From: Candidatus Nitrososphaera gargensis Ga9.2
GTDB lineage: Archaea > Thermoproteota > Nitrososphaeria > Nitrososphaerales > Nitrososphaeraceae
NCBI RefSeq assembly: GCF_000303155.1
Contig: NC_018719.1
Coordinates: 2,232,001-2,296,000 of the forward strand
Direction of reading: 5' to 3'
DNA: 64,000 bases
The notes beneath the pieces are model-generated. The model saw only the letters and a program-made list of their open reading frames with translations, was not told the DNA's origin and did not search any database. Shown here piece after piece: positions 16,854-25,400 of this stretch. The first letter of the stretch is position 1. Each line of letters starts with the position of its first letter. A program made the position numbers and the translations under genes.

Positions 16854-16879
16854 GTACACTTTACTAGGACAGTAGAAAG

Positions 16880-17290
16880 ATGCTCTCTCCTGCTACCAAG
16901 CGCATAATGGTGGTGGACGATGAGCACGACATTGTCGCAATAATTCAAAACATATTGAAAAGGTATGGATACAACAATGTCGACTCTTTTACGAACCCGA
17001 TCGAGGCTCTCCATGAATTTGAAGGCGCGAATGGCTCGTCTTATGACAACAACAGGTACGACCTCTTGATTCTGGATATCCGCATGCCCGTCATATCGGG
17101 ATACGAGTTTGCAAAAAAGGCCAAGTCGATCGATCCCAAGATCAAGGTGATCCTGATGACTGCTTTTGAAATAGATGACGACAAGAGCCGCCAGGACCTT
17201 CCAGTGATGAAATACGACGAGCTTGTCAAAAAGCCGTTTGCTCTAAACTCCATTTGCAAGGCCGTGGAAAGGCAACTTGCCAGCCAGTGA
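16880..17290 (+). CDS. Single-domain response regulator (receiver)
   Basis: A 136-residue receiver. The acidic pair is Asp13-Asp14 in IMVVDDEHDIV, the phosphoacceptor is Asp66 in LLILDIRMPVISGYEF, the Thr is in VILMTAFEI and the Lys in ELVKKPFALNSI. An insertion of about ten residues (EGANGSSYDNNRYD) precedes strand 3. No output domain is attached. It has a strong TATA box and is followed by a palindrome and then a MEDS-domain gene and a pseudo-receiver, all in the same direction, which suggests a signalling cluster. Confidence 0.9.
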   Translation: MLSPATKRIMVVDDEHDIVAIIQNILKRYGYNNVDSFTNPIEALHEFEGANGSSYDNNRYDLLILDIRMPVISGYEFAKKAKSIDPKIKVILMTAFEIDDDKSRQDLPVMKYDELVKKPFALNSICKAVERQLASQ

Positions 17291-17299
17291 GTCACGCAC

Positions 17300-17317
17300 A
17301 CATACATATATGTATGT
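17300..17317. promoter_or_regulatory. Perfect 18-bp palindrome, candidate operator
   Basis: ACATACATATATGTATGT is a perfect palindrome that lies 9 bp after the response regulator and 77 bp before the MEDS gene. It sits inside a 28-nt run of alternating purine and pyrimidine (17294-17321). It could be a dimeric-protein binding site for the 17394 promoter or a transcript-end structure. Confidence 0.4.
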
Positions 17318-17393
17318 ACAAAAAGTGGAGGAAAGTTATTTAATATCGGATGTGAAACGTAATCCTGTCACGTGAAATGACGGAGAAAGGCGC

Positions 17394-17933
17394 ATGAGTT
17401 CGGCCGACCAGATCTTGCAGCAGCTGGATTGCGCCTATGGCAAGCACAATGTACTAATCTTTGGGACACTAGATATCCTCAGGGAGTTTTATTCACGCTT
17501 TGCAAAGCGTGCGCTTGAGGACAACGATGTCGTGGTGCTGCTGTCTTACTACGAGCCTGTAAAGAACGTCTATGCGTTTTTGGAAAACGCTGGCATCGAC
17601 GTGGCAAGGTACAAAAAAGCCCACAACCTCTTTGTGGAAGATTCTGTCGAACAGTTCTTTGGCACAAGCTCGGACTTTTACAAGTTTTTGAAGATCCTTG
17701 ATGAGGGGGCGATCCATCAGGGAAAGAAAGGAGTCTGCGTGCTGGCAAGCGCTGACGCGTTCCATCTTCACAGGGAAGTCAAGGACCTGAGGGAATATGA
17801 GAACAATCTTTCGCTGTCCAAGAATTTGAAAAACACTTCGATAATATGCATGTACCACGCCGAGAGTTTTGCTGCGCTCTCAAAAGAAGATCAGGATTTT
17901 GTAATCAACAAGCACGACAAGGTAGTTAAGTAG
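17394..17933 (+). CDS. MEDS-domain (DcmR-like) sensory protein
   Basis: A 179-residue protein with the MEDS sensory-domain pattern known from DcmR-like regulators: HNVLIFGTLDILREFYSRFA at the start, VVVLLSYYEPVKNVYAFLEN, then a core with LASADAFHLHREVKDL and a final ICMYHAESFAALSKEDQDFV. The fold is RecA/KaiC-like but lacks ATP-binding motifs. No DNA-binding domain is attached, so it would act through partners, probably the receivers on either side. A broken relative lies at 21013-21620 on the other strand. Confidence 0.72.
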   Translation: MSSADQILQQLDCAYGKHNVLIFGTLDILREFYSRFAKRALEDNDVVVLLSYYEPVKNVYAFLENAGIDVARYKKAHNLFVEDSVEQFFGTSSDFYKFLKILDEGAIHQGKKGVCVLASADAFHLHREVKDLREYENNLSLSKNLKNTSIICMYHAESFAALSKEDQDFVINKHDKVVK

Positions 17934-17987
17934 CGTTTAGGATTTCACTACAAAAAAGCTAGTTCCGAGTTATTACAGATACTGGAT

Positions 17988-18380
17988 ATGATTATTTTAT
18001 ATCATATGCCTTTGGATTGGAAGCCGCTTGTGCTTCTGGGCGAGAGCGACAAGAAGATGGATGCTGCCCTTACGGGCATGCTGAAACGGCAAGGAGTAGC
18101 CGTTGTTGCAGCAAACACTCCTAAGGAACTCTTGAATTTGCTTGACAAATACAAGGAGGCAATCGACCTTGTCTGCATCAATGGCAGGCTTGCGTCCGAA
18201 AGGGGTGGGCTTTTGATTTCAAGGGCAAGAACCATTGGCAGGAACGTCAGGGTCATTGTTGTAGCGGATAGAGATGACGATCGAGTCAATATCCTGAGAT
18301 ACGGCGCAGACGAATTTATACAAAAGCCGCTCTCACCCGATGTTGTGGCGGCCAAGATCATGGCGCTGATAGCAAAATAG
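17988..18380 (+). CDS. Pseudo-receiver domain protein lacking the phosphoacceptor Asp
   Basis: A 130-residue receiver-fold protein (an ATG at 18006 would shorten it by six residues). The beta-1 acidic pair is reduced to Glu19-Ser20 in LVLLGESDKK and the phosphoacceptor position is Asn65 in LVCINGRLASERGG. The rest of the fold is well kept, including VIVVADRDDDRVNILRYGAD and the conserved Lys in EFIQKPLSPD. It probably works without phosphorylation or in a fixed state. It follows the MEDS gene by 54 bp and may share its transcript. Confidence 0.78.
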   Translation: MIILYHMPLDWKPLVLLGESDKKMDAALTGMLKRQGVAVVAANTPKELLNLLDKYKEAIDLVCINGRLASERGGLLISRARTIGRNVRVIVVADRDDDRVNILRYGADEFIQKPLSPDVVAAKIMALIAK

Positions 18381-18413
18381 GAACCAAGTAGTCTGTCGTC
18401 GGGCGATCCTGAG

Positions 18414-18428
18414 AAAAAGATAAATATC
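18414..18428 (+). promoter_or_regulatory. TATA region of the thermosome gene
   Basis: AAAAAGATAAATATC lies about 45-55 bp before the ATG at 18470. With transcription starting some 25 bp downstream, the transcript would carry a short leader with the AGGTGA ribosome site at 18456-18461. Confidence 0.5.
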
Positions 18429-18469
18429 CACTTACACACATATTGTTACTAACATAGGTGAAACAAACT

Positions 18470-20113
18470 ATGTCTGCTCAAGTTCCTATAGTCGTTTTAA
18501 AAGAAGGGACAACTGAAACAAAAGGCAACCAAGCACAGAGAAACAACATCACTGCAGCAAAGGCAGTCGCTGAGATAGTCCGCACATCGCTGGGACCCCG
18601 GGGAATGGACAAGATGCTTGTAGACACCCTTGGTGATGTGACCATCACCAACGATGGTGCTACAATTCTAAAAGAAATCGATGTTCAGCATCCTGCTGCC
18701 AAGATGATGGTAGAGATAAGCAAGGCAACAGACAATGAAGTTGGAGATGGCACGACCTCTACCGTGGTGCTTGCAGGGTCTCTGCTTGAAAAAGCTGAGG
18801 AGCTGATCACAAAGAACGTGCACCCGACGGTGGTCGTAGAAGGGTTCAAGAAGGCATCGGAGAAGGCGATCGAGACGCTCAAAGAGATCGCCATCAAGGT
18901 GGACCCAACAGATAAGGCATTCCTCAGAAAAATTGCACGAACATCAATGGCGTCCAAGGTGGTCTCTGCAAACTCGCAAGAGCTGGCCGACATTGTAGTC
19001 GACTCGGTGTTGGCAGTCGCAGAGAAGTCAGGAGACCAATACAGGGTAGACATCGACAATATCAAGGTAGAAAAGAAGGCAGGTGGAAGCATACGCGATA
19101 CCAAATTTATTCATGGCATCGTCTTGGACAAAGAAGTCGTGCACGGAGGCATGCCAAAGAGGATTGAGAACGCCAAGATAGCTGTAATTAACAGTGCCCT
19201 TGAAATTGAAAAGACCGAGTTTGACGCCAAGATAAACATCAACTCGCCTGACCAGATGCAGAAATTCATTGACGAAGAGAACCGCATGCTGAAATCGATG
19301 GTCGATAAAGTGATAGCGGCAGGTGCCAATGTCCTGCTGTGCCAGAAGGGAATTGATGACATTGCGCAACACTATCTGGCAAAGGCAGGCATTCTTGCAG
19401 TACGTAGGATAAAGGAAAGCGACATGTACAAGCTGTCAAGGGCTACAGGGGCACGCATTGTCAACAACCTTGATGAGCTGTCCGCAGCAGATCTGGGCTT
19501 TGCCAGAGTAGTTGAAGAGCGCAAGGTAGAGACCGACAAGTGGGTCTTTGTTGAAGAGTGCAAAAACCCAAAGTCTGTAAGCATCCTTGTGCGTGGAGGC
19601 TCTCAGAGAGTGGTTGATGAGGCAGAGCGCTCGGTGCACGATGCAATCATGGCTGTCAAAGATGTTGTAGAATACCCATACGTGCTGGTAGGAGGCGGAG
19701 CCCCAGAAGCTCTGGCATCGCTGAAGCTGAGGGAGTGGGCCAGCAGCCTGTCTGGAAGGGCGCAACTGGCGGCCGAGAAATTTGCAGACGGCATCGAGAC
19801 CATCCCACTGGTGCTGGCAGAGAACGCCGGCATGGATCCGCTTGATACGCAAGTGCAGCTCCGGTCCAAGAGCACGGCAACTGGAAAGGCGCGCTTTGGT
19901 ATCGATGTCTTTAATGGCAAGGTAGCGGATTTAGCAGCAAAGGACATCTATGAGCCACTTGCAGTCAAGGAGCAGGTCATAAATGCTGCAACAGAAGCAG
20001 CATGCATGATACTGCGGATAGACGAGGTGATAGCCGCTTCAAAGCCAAAGGACATGCCCAAGCCCGGCAGCCATGGTGGTAGTGGTGGCGGCATGGGCGA
20101 TATGGACATGTAA
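18470..20113 (+). CDS. thsA: Thermosome subunit (group II chaperonin)
   Basis: A 547-residue chaperonin subunit of normal length. I chose the ATG at 18470 over an in-frame GTG at 18458 because AGGTGA at the correct spacing precedes it. Group II hallmarks are [54 protein letters not shown] with the catalytic Asp, the [13 protein letters not shown] region and VGGGAPE in the second equatorial part. The C-terminus ends in the usual Gly/Met-rich tail [12 protein letters not shown]. It forms a double-ring ATP-driven folding chamber in the cytoplasm. Other subunits may be encoded elsewhere. The subunit letter is a choice, not shown by the sequence. Confidence 0.95.
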   Translation: MSAQVPIVVLKEGTTETKGNQAQRNNITAAKAVAEIVRTSLGPRGMDKMLVDTLGDVTITNDGATILKEIDVQHPAAKMMVEISKATDNEVGDGTTSTVVLAGSLLEKAEELITKNVHPTVVVEGFKKASEKAIETLKEIAIKVDPTDKAFLRKIARTSMASKVVSANSQELADIVVDSVLAVAEKSGDQYRVDIDNIKVEKKAGGSIRDTKFIHGIVLDKEVVHGGMPKRIENAKIAVINSALEIEKTEFDAKININSPDQMQKFIDEENRMLKSMVDKVIAAGANVLLCQKGIDDIAQHYLAKAGILAVRRIKESDMYKLSRATGARIVNNLDELSAADLGFARVVEERKVETDKWVFVEECKNPKSVSILVRGGSQRVVDEAERSVHDAIMAVKDVVEYPYVLVGGGAPEALASLKLREWASSLSGRAQLAAEKFADGIETIPLVLAENAGMDPLDTQVQLRSKSTATGKARFGIDVFNGKVADLAAKDIYEPLAVKEQVINAATEAACMILRIDEVIAASKPKDMPKPGSHGGSGGGMGDMDM

Positions 20114-20182
20114 TAAGGAAAATGTCCAACAACAATCCCTTTTTATTTTGACAGGTGATTTGCTATAGCTGAACAGCGACAG

Positions 20183-20833
20183 TTGGATTCCGGGGTAATT
20201 CTGGACATTCTGGGAAACGATACTCGCCGGAGGATATTGCAGCTGCTTTCTGAAGAGCCGATGTATTTCAACCAGCTGGCGAAAGAGATAGGCGTAGGGC
20301 AGCAGGCAATACTGCGACACCTTGTAGCATTAGAGCAGGGAGGGATCATCGAGACGTACTCTAAGAAAAGCGACCTTGGCGCGCCGGACAGGAAGTACTA
20401 CAAGCTCAACAGCTCGTTCATGCTGAGGATATCGCTTTCAGAAGACGACTTCACGATAGAGAATCAGGCTATTTCAGAAACCCGGCAGAAAAGGTACGAA
20501 TCAACGCCCAAATCCGCAGGCGAAGCTCTGTCGCACCTGCAAACAAGCTTGCTGGACGTGGAGAAAGAGATATCTAGCATTGAAGACCGCCTGCGCGACC
20601 TTTACGCGCTCAGGCAGCAGATACTGCACAGGCTGCACCAGGTGGGCAGGGACAACTTTGACAGTTCTGAAAGAAGGGTGCTTTACAGGATAATTGAAGA
20701 ATCGCCCAAGTCAGTGGCTGAACTTTCAGACTTGGTCGATGAAAAAGAGTCCAGCCTCCGGGCCATGCTTGCCAGCATTGCAAACAAGATAGATGAAAAG
20801 AGCGCGCGGCTGCTGTTCGAGGACTTGGACTAG
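20183..20833 (+). CDS. ArsR-type winged-helix regulator with coiled-coil tail
   Basis: A 216-residue regulator. The N-terminal winged helix reads ILDILGNDTRRRILQLLSEE, then MYFNQLAKEIGVGQQAIL and HLVALEQGGIIETYSKKSD with wing KYYKLNSSF. A long helical part follows (SHLQTSLLDVEKEISSIEDR), likely for dimerisation, and a second small helical domain at the C-terminus (RVLYRIIEESPKSVAELSDL). The start is uncertain: no ATG is in frame after an upstream TGA, so TTG at 20183 is used. The gene lies 70 bp after the thermosome, a common neighbour for heat- or redox-related regulators, but its targets are unknown. Confidence 0.75.
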   Translation: MDSGVILDILGNDTRRRILQLLSEEPMYFNQLAKEIGVGQQAILRHLVALEQGGIIETYSKKSDLGAPDRKYYKLNSSFMLRISLSEDDFTIENQAISETRQKRYESTPKSAGEALSHLQTSLLDVEKEISSIEDRLRDLYALRQQILHRLHQVGRDNFDSSERRVLYRIIEESPKSVAELSDLVDEKESSLRAMLASIANKIDEKSARLLFEDLD

Positions 20834-20850
20834 CTGCGCACTCAAGTCAT

Positions 20851-20952
20851 CGTGACATCTCTATTCGCTTTTGTAGTATCTCGTCAAAATATTGGTTCAA
20901 GAATTGTGACATACAACGACGACCAGTTGCAGCCAAGATCATGTTTTGACAT
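20851..20952 (-). pseudogene. 3' remnant of an RHH-protein paralogue
   Basis: This 100-bp stretch closely matches the 3' end of the gene at 22520-23083 (compare 22548-22655). On the minus strand it gives KHDLGCNWSSLYVTILEPIF and, after a stop, a DEILQKRIE-like end, against KHDLGYNWSLYHKTLLELIF and NEILQKRID in the intact copy. The rest of the paralogue is missing. It abuts a second broken gene, so the region is a site of gene loss. Confidence 0.6.
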
Positions 20953-21012
20953 GATTCAAAGATCATTTTTTGAATTATCAGGCACTACTGTTGCTTTATT
21001 TTTGCCTGTTTG

Positions 21013-21620
21013 CTAAGCAGGAGCTAGATTCTCACTCTCGCAGATATTATCTCTTATTATATACAATTTGCGTGAATGGGCACCACATGGATGTGCTATT
21101 TGATCAGAATTCAAATCCCTAATGTCGCCTGCAGGATAGCAGCAAAATAGCTTGACGTTGCTCATGATTTTCTTTCCAATCCATCCCTCCTATGATATCA
21201 ACCTGTCTATCTTTTGTATGAGGCGGAACGCCCCCAAATCGCCTATGATTACTACTCTGCCCTTGCCATTCCTTCTTGCATACAGGGCAAATTGCTCGAT
21301 TAGGTCAACAATGTCTTCTTCCTTGTTAGAATAGACATCCAATGCATCAATTATCAGGAGCTGCGTCTTTCGGCTATATTCTGGTACATCTATTCCACAG
21401 TTTTCCAACCAGAATAATTTGTATTCTCTACTGCTTCATAGAACGGCCACAATATTACAATTTCGTTTCTTCCAAGAAATTCTCTTGTGCATTAAGTGTA
21501 TATCTCTCTGAACGAAAGAAGATCCTTGTATATTACAATGCAGTGCGATTGGGCATCAGCTGCAAGTATTTCCTCTATGACCTTTGATAAATTGCTGTTC
21601 ACTTTTGCGTCATCATTCAT
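21013..21620 (-). pseudogene. Broken MEDS-domain gene
   Basis: From the ATG at 21618-21620 the minus strand reads VNSNLSKVIEEILAADAQSH, CIVIYKDLLSFREIYT, an in-frame TAA (21492-21494), then CTREFLGRNEIVILWPFYEA. A frameshift near 21400 leads to LENCGIDVPEYSRKTQLLII, ALDVYSNKEEDIVDLIEQFA and VVIIGDLGAFRLIQKIDRL, a TAG, and a tail VKLFCCYPAGDIRDLNSDQI ending at TAG 21013-21015. The segments follow the MEDS order and match the intact gene at 17394 in layout. Three lesions indicate a pseudogene. Confidence 0.7.
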
Positions 21621-22103
21621 TTCCAGCCTGTCTCCTCTTTGGTTGGCTTGACCACGTTTATCCACCTAAAAGCATTGTTTGTAACTTCTTGCAGCATATC
21701 GCAAAGATCTGCAATTGATGGAGATGACTTTAATATACGTCAATACGCTGACCTCTGAAAAACGCATCAGAATTTCTTTTGACTAATCATAAGAAGGTTT
21801 GAGCAACTAATATTACAAATTTCTGTAAAGAAAAGCTACTATGCAAGAAATGACAACATGTGAATCTTATGGAGACCAAATCTGCGATTGTGGTTTCTGC
21901 TGCGCTGATGGCTAATCTCACGAAGGATCTGCAACTTTGGACACGATATTTTGATGCCAAGCTCGGCCTGATTTTATAATTCCAGTCGATTGCTATTGAT
22001 TGCACTATATACTCGCCAGTTAATATATATTGAAAACAATTTTTGAAGTAGTAGTAGAACAACTCAAGTGAATTGATCATGACGTCAACATGTCTGGTGG
22101 CTG
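21621..22103. other. Intergenic stretch with one doubtful small frame
   Basis: About 480 A/T-rich bp. A 36-codon plus-strand frame (21869-21979) gives ETKSAIVVSAALMANLTKDL and ends WTRYFDAKLGLIL, which looks protein-like but has no start signal or recognised family. A minus-strand frame over the same bases (21787-22080) does not look coding. Nothing else is seen. Confidence 0.3.
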
Positions 22104-22496
22104 GTGACGGCGGTGGATAGGCGTGACGTAACCACTCCGCAGACTACAAAAGCTCCCTTGAAACTAATACCCATAATTATGCAGCATATAGGAGCAGACC
22201 AGAAATGTACTTTTGTTGCCATAGCAGATGTTGAATTGAAAAGAGAATGTATTGCAGAGTTCAAAAAGTGGTTTTCCGAGGTCAACAGCAAAATCCTTTC
22301 GCACTACAAAGGTTTTCTCGGAAGAGTCCTGATAGAATCGCCTGACGGCAGGCACAGAATAATCATCATGGCTGCAGACAAAGAATCGTTTCTGGCGATG
22401 CGTGCAAGCCGGCAACACAGAGAGCTACACGCAAAAGCGCTTACATTCATGACAAAGCCTCCGTCACTTTCGTTCTACAGCATAGCCGCATGGTAG
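22104..22496 (+). CDS. ABM-fold (dimeric alpha/beta barrel) protein
   Basis: A 130-residue protein starting at GTG. The core FVAIADVELKRECIAEFKKW, then SHYKGFLGRVLIESPDGRHR and IIIMAADKESFLAMRASRQH has the beta-alpha-beta-beta layout of the antibiotic-biosynthesis-monooxygenase superfamily. Such proteins may bind heme, flavin-like substrates or act as small oxygenases. The first 25 residues look disordered, so a later start is possible. It stands alone between a decayed region and a convergent RHH gene. Confidence 0.6.
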   Translation: MTAVDRRDVTTPQTTKAPLKLIPIIMQHIGADQKCTFVAIADVELKRECIAEFKKWFSEVNSKILSHYKGFLGRVLIESPDGRHRIIIMAADKESFLAMRASRQHRELHAKALTFMTKPPSLSFYSIAAW

Positions 22497-22519
22497 TAGT
22501 AGCAGCAGGCTCGACTCTA

Positions 22520-23083
22520 CTATTCATCAAACATCAAAGTCATTGTTGTCGGTGTTATTGTTATATCGATGCGCTTTTGCAGTATCTCGTTGAATATTAG
22601 CTCAAGCAGGGTCTTGTGGTACAGCGACCAGTTGTAGCCAAGATCGTGCTTTATGACGTATGTGTGCCTGCCGTTTGCCAGCCTGCTGTGGCTGAACTCG
22701 ATCGAGGATGTCTTGATGCGCATCTCAAACCAGGACAGGAACGACTGGAGGTCCATTCTGGTCTTCATGAACAAGGCGATATCGTGCACCGCATTCTTGC
22801 CGACCTTGCAGGCTATCTCCACGATTTCTTTTTCGTCCATGTGCTCAAACAATGCTGAAACCAGCGGCCTTGCAATAGGTATCATGCCTACCTTTGGCTC
22901 GTACATGTCCCACTCAGCATATCTCCTGAGGATCTGGTTCACCATTGTGTTCAGGCTGACCTCGCGCTTTTCAGATTCAGACCGGAGCACGTCCATGATG
23001 CCCTCCTCTATCCTAAATGTCATTGTCACTGTAGAATGCTTGGTAGTATCGCCGGACATATCAGATCGGGTGTTGTTTGGCAC
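22520..23083 (-). CDS. Ribbon-helix-helix domain protein, thaumarchaeal type
   Basis: A 187-residue protein (an ATG at 23059 would remove eight residues). The N-terminal part TVTMTFRIEEGIMDVLRSES, then KREVSLNTMVNQILRRYAEW is a ribbon-helix-helix DNA-binding domain. The larger C-terminal domain (about residues 65-187) has IVEIACKVGKNAVHDIALFM and ends in VIKHDLGYNWSLYHKTLLEL, a domain I know only as a recurrent unknown in this group. It likely is a transcriptional regulator. A 100-bp remnant of a paralogue lies at 20851-20952. Confidence 0.7.
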   Translation of the reverse strand: MPNNTRSDMSGDTTKHSTVTMTFRIEEGIMDVLRSESEKREVSLNTMVNQILRRYAEWDMYEPKVGMIPIARPLVSALFEHMDEKEIVEIACKVGKNAVHDIALFMKTRMDLQSFLSWFEMRIKTSSIEFSHSRLANGRHTYVIKHDLGYNWSLYHKTLLELIFNEILQKRIDITITPTTMTLMFDE

Positions 23084-23253
23084 GTAGGCTCATCCACTAT
23101 TTTCGTTTGCAATTATAAGAATGATCCGACAAGCGAAGGAAATTGTGTTTGCAAGCGATTGCAACCGGTACCTAACCGATAAGAACCCTGGCCTGCATCA
23201 AGATCGTGTTCTTGGCTTCAACCTGTAGAGGGATTTGCACACGGTATGATACG

Positions 23254-23388
23254 ATGGGCGGTGGAAAGGAATCTGCGTACAAGAGAGGATACAAGAGGTG
23301 CGCAGTCTGTGAGCTTTATATCCGGGAACCTGGCGTCAGGTGCCCGTGCTGCGGTCTTCCGCTCAGGACTCGAAGGAGGTCTTGGTGA
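23254..23388 (+). CDS. Small zinc-ribbon protein
   Basis: A 44-residue protein when started at the ATG at 23254; an in-frame ATG at 23206 would add 16 residues with no protein-like character. It has CAVCELYI and RCPCCGLPLRTRRR, two CxxC pairs forming a single zinc ribbon with a very basic end. This is a common small archaeal type that may bind RNA or DNA. It lies upstream of the multicopper oxidase. Confidence 0.6.
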   Translation: MGGGKESAYKRGYKRCAVCELYIREPGVRCPCCGLPLRTRRRSW

Positions 23389-23508
23389 ACGAACACACAT
23401 TGCATTGCAATCTGATCGCACCGCGGCGAAGCTGTCGGTACCCGGTGCACCTGCATCATTTGCAACATAAACGTCCTCCATAAAAGGACAGGCCTGCGAC
23501 AAACCCGC

Positions 23509-24918
23509 ATGGGATGGAGATATTATGGGAAAAAGAGCAAGAAGCTGGTCATATCCGCGGCGCTGGCGTCCGCGCTTGTTATGGCAGGAATCGCCGCTGC
23601 ACTGGTATCAATAGCTGGCGCAATCACCGCCGCCGGAAATGGCGACGATGATCACATGCACGCAGCCGCACGCGAAGAAAAGACGACAATACATTACACT
23701 CTGATAGCGCAAGAGACTACACTAGAGATTGCGCCGGATGTCCGCGTCCCTGCGTGGACATACAATGGGACGATCCCCGGCCCCACCCTCAGGGCCACTG
23801 AAGGAGACAGGGTAGTCCTGCACTTTATCAATGAAACGCCGCTTCCGCACACCATCCACCTGCACGGCGACCACGACGAGCAGGATGACGGTGTTTTTCA
23901 AGAAGTGCAGCCAAACGGAACGTACACCTATGACTTTGTTGCAGGGCCCGCCGGCGCGCTCATGTACCACTGCCATGTGATGCCTGTTTCGCAGCACATA
24001 AGAATGGGGCTGTACGGCGCATTCATTGTCGACCCAGAGACCCCGCTGCCGCCAGCAAGGGAGTACGTCATTGTAACCGGCGAATACGACACTGAAAACC
24101 AGATGACAGATCAGCCGGAATACATACTGTTCAATGGCTATGCTGACCAGTACTGGAACAACCCGCTCCCGGCAAGGACGAACGAGACGGTGAGGATATA
24201 CTACGTCAACCTTGGAGGCTCGCCGGCGTTTGGGTTCCACATACACGGCACGATATTTGACACGTACCCCTCTGGAATCTTGGAGAACCAACCACTGAAG
24301 GTGCAGACATGGGAGGTTGGCGCGGGCAACGCTGCCATATTTGAGGCAAGGTGGCCGTGGGAAGGCAGGTACCTCTTCCACCTGCACGGCATGCCTGAAG
24401 AGAAGGGGACGATGGCCTACTTTGATGTGACGGATGCAGGCGTGGACGCGGTGGACGGCGTGGACGTCGCCAGATCAAAATCTATCGACATGGTGCCGTG
24501 GCAGAACAAGCTGATAAAGGATCTGCAAAAGGCAGACGCCGGCGGCAAGGTCTCGTTCAGCCCAGCCGCTGGCGGCAATGAAAGAGTAGGCCACCACGGG
24601 CTGCCAGCCGCAGAAGACGCAGGCAGTGAATCGACAGAAACCACAGAGATACTCATCTCGCAGGACTCAGGAGTAAGGTCTTCTGGCAACACGTTCACTC
24701 CGGAAACAGTCTTAGCGCGTACAGGCGACACCATCACATGGACAAACAACGATTCCATCCCCCATACTGTGGATTCCACGGACGGAACCTTTAGCTCGGG
24801 CTATATCATGAAAGGCCAGAGTTTCAAGTACACGTTCACAGAGGCCGGGACGTACGAATACTACTGCACGTTGCATCCATGGATGGAGGGCACCGTTCAG
24901 GTCGAGGAAAAGAAGTAA
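23509..24918 (+). CDS. NirK-like two-domain multicopper oxidase fused to plastocyanin domain
   Basis: A 469-residue exported enzyme. An N-terminal hydrophobic stretch (about residues 13-40) serves as signal or anchor. Two multicopper-oxidase cupredoxin domains follow: domain 1 has PHTIHLHGDHDEQDD (His114, His117, His119) and MYHCHVMPVSQHIRMG (Cys155, His163, Met166, a type 1 copper set); domain 2 has FGFHIHG and FHLHG for the shared copper centre. After a linker rich in Ser/Glu a third cupredoxin of plastocyanin type carries His419, Cys453, His456 and Met459 (YYCTLHPWM). The layout fits NirK-like oxidases of ammonia-oxidising archaea, with a tethered electron-donor domain. The reaction (nitrite reduction or other) is not proved by sequence. 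Confidence 0.85.
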   Translation: MGWRYYGKKSKKLVISAALASALVMAGIAAALVSIAGAITAAGNGDDDHMHAAAREEKTTIHYTLIAQETTLEIAPDVRVPAWTYNGTIPGPTLRATEGDRVVLHFINETPLPHTIHLHGDHDEQDDGVFQEVQPNGTYTYDFVAGPAGALMYHCHVMPVSQHIRMGLYGAFIVDPETPLPPAREYVIVTGEYDTENQMTDQPEYILFNGYADQYWNNPLPARTNETVRIYYVNLGGSPAFGFHIHGTIFDTYPSGILENQPLKVQTWEVGAGNAAIFEARWPWEGRYLFHLHGMPEEKGTMAYFDVTDAGVDAVDGVDVARSKSIDMVPWQNKLIKDLQKADAGGKVSFSPAAGGNERVGHHGLPAAEDAGSESTETTEILISQDSGVRSSGNTFTPETVLARTGDTITWTNNDSIPHTVDSTDGTFSSGYIMKGQSFKYTFTEAGTYEYYCTLHPWMEGTVQVEEKK

Positions 24919-24970
24919 TGAGGCTACTAAGTACTCCTCCAAAAATATTTTTCTTTTTGAGCAGCATTAA

Positions 24971-25339
24971 GTGATCCGGTTGACGATCCTCACAAAGCGG
25001 GTGTACGACCTGCCTTCAAAAGATGACGGGTACAGGATCCTAGTGGACAGGCTCTGGCCTAGAGGCATCAGCAAAAGTGACGCAGAAGTAGACATGTGGC
25101 TCAAAGATGTTGCCCCAAGCGATAGTCTGAGGCGCTGGTTCAACCACCGGCCTGAAAGATGGGGCGAGTTCAAATCAAGATATTTTCAAGAATTTGCAAA
25201 GCATGATAAAAAAGACCTCCTACAACAGATACGCACCAAAGAAGCGGAGGTCGGCGTTGTGACCCTTTTGTATGGTGCTAAAGACCAGCTGTACAACAAT
25301 GCTGTGGCTCTGAAAGAGTATCTGGAAAGAACTGCGTGA
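24971..25339 (+). CDS. DUF488 family protein
   Basis: A 122-residue protein starting at GTG. It shows the DUF488 pattern: [20 protein letters not shown] followed by [37 protein letters not shown], and [19 protein letters not shown]. The function of the family is not established. It is a single gene 52 bp after the multicopper oxidase, separated by a T-rich stretch that may be a terminator (24943-24958). Confidence 0.88.
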   Translation: MIRLTILTKRVYDLPSKDDGYRILVDRLWPRGISKSDAEVDMWLKDVAPSDSLRRWFNHRPERWGEFKSRYFQEFAKHDKKDLLQQIRTKEAEVGVVTLLYGAKDQLYNNAVALKEYLERTA

Positions 25340-25400
25340 CTACTACTACCTACCTACTCTACTACTATTGCGCCGGTTCGTGTATGATTCGCTTTGGAGG

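Noticed and set aside
23722-24387. Long minus-strand frame opposite the multicopper oxidase
   Set aside because: It is antisense to a gene with all copper ligands; its composition is Arg/Val/Cys-rich shadow sequence without motifs.
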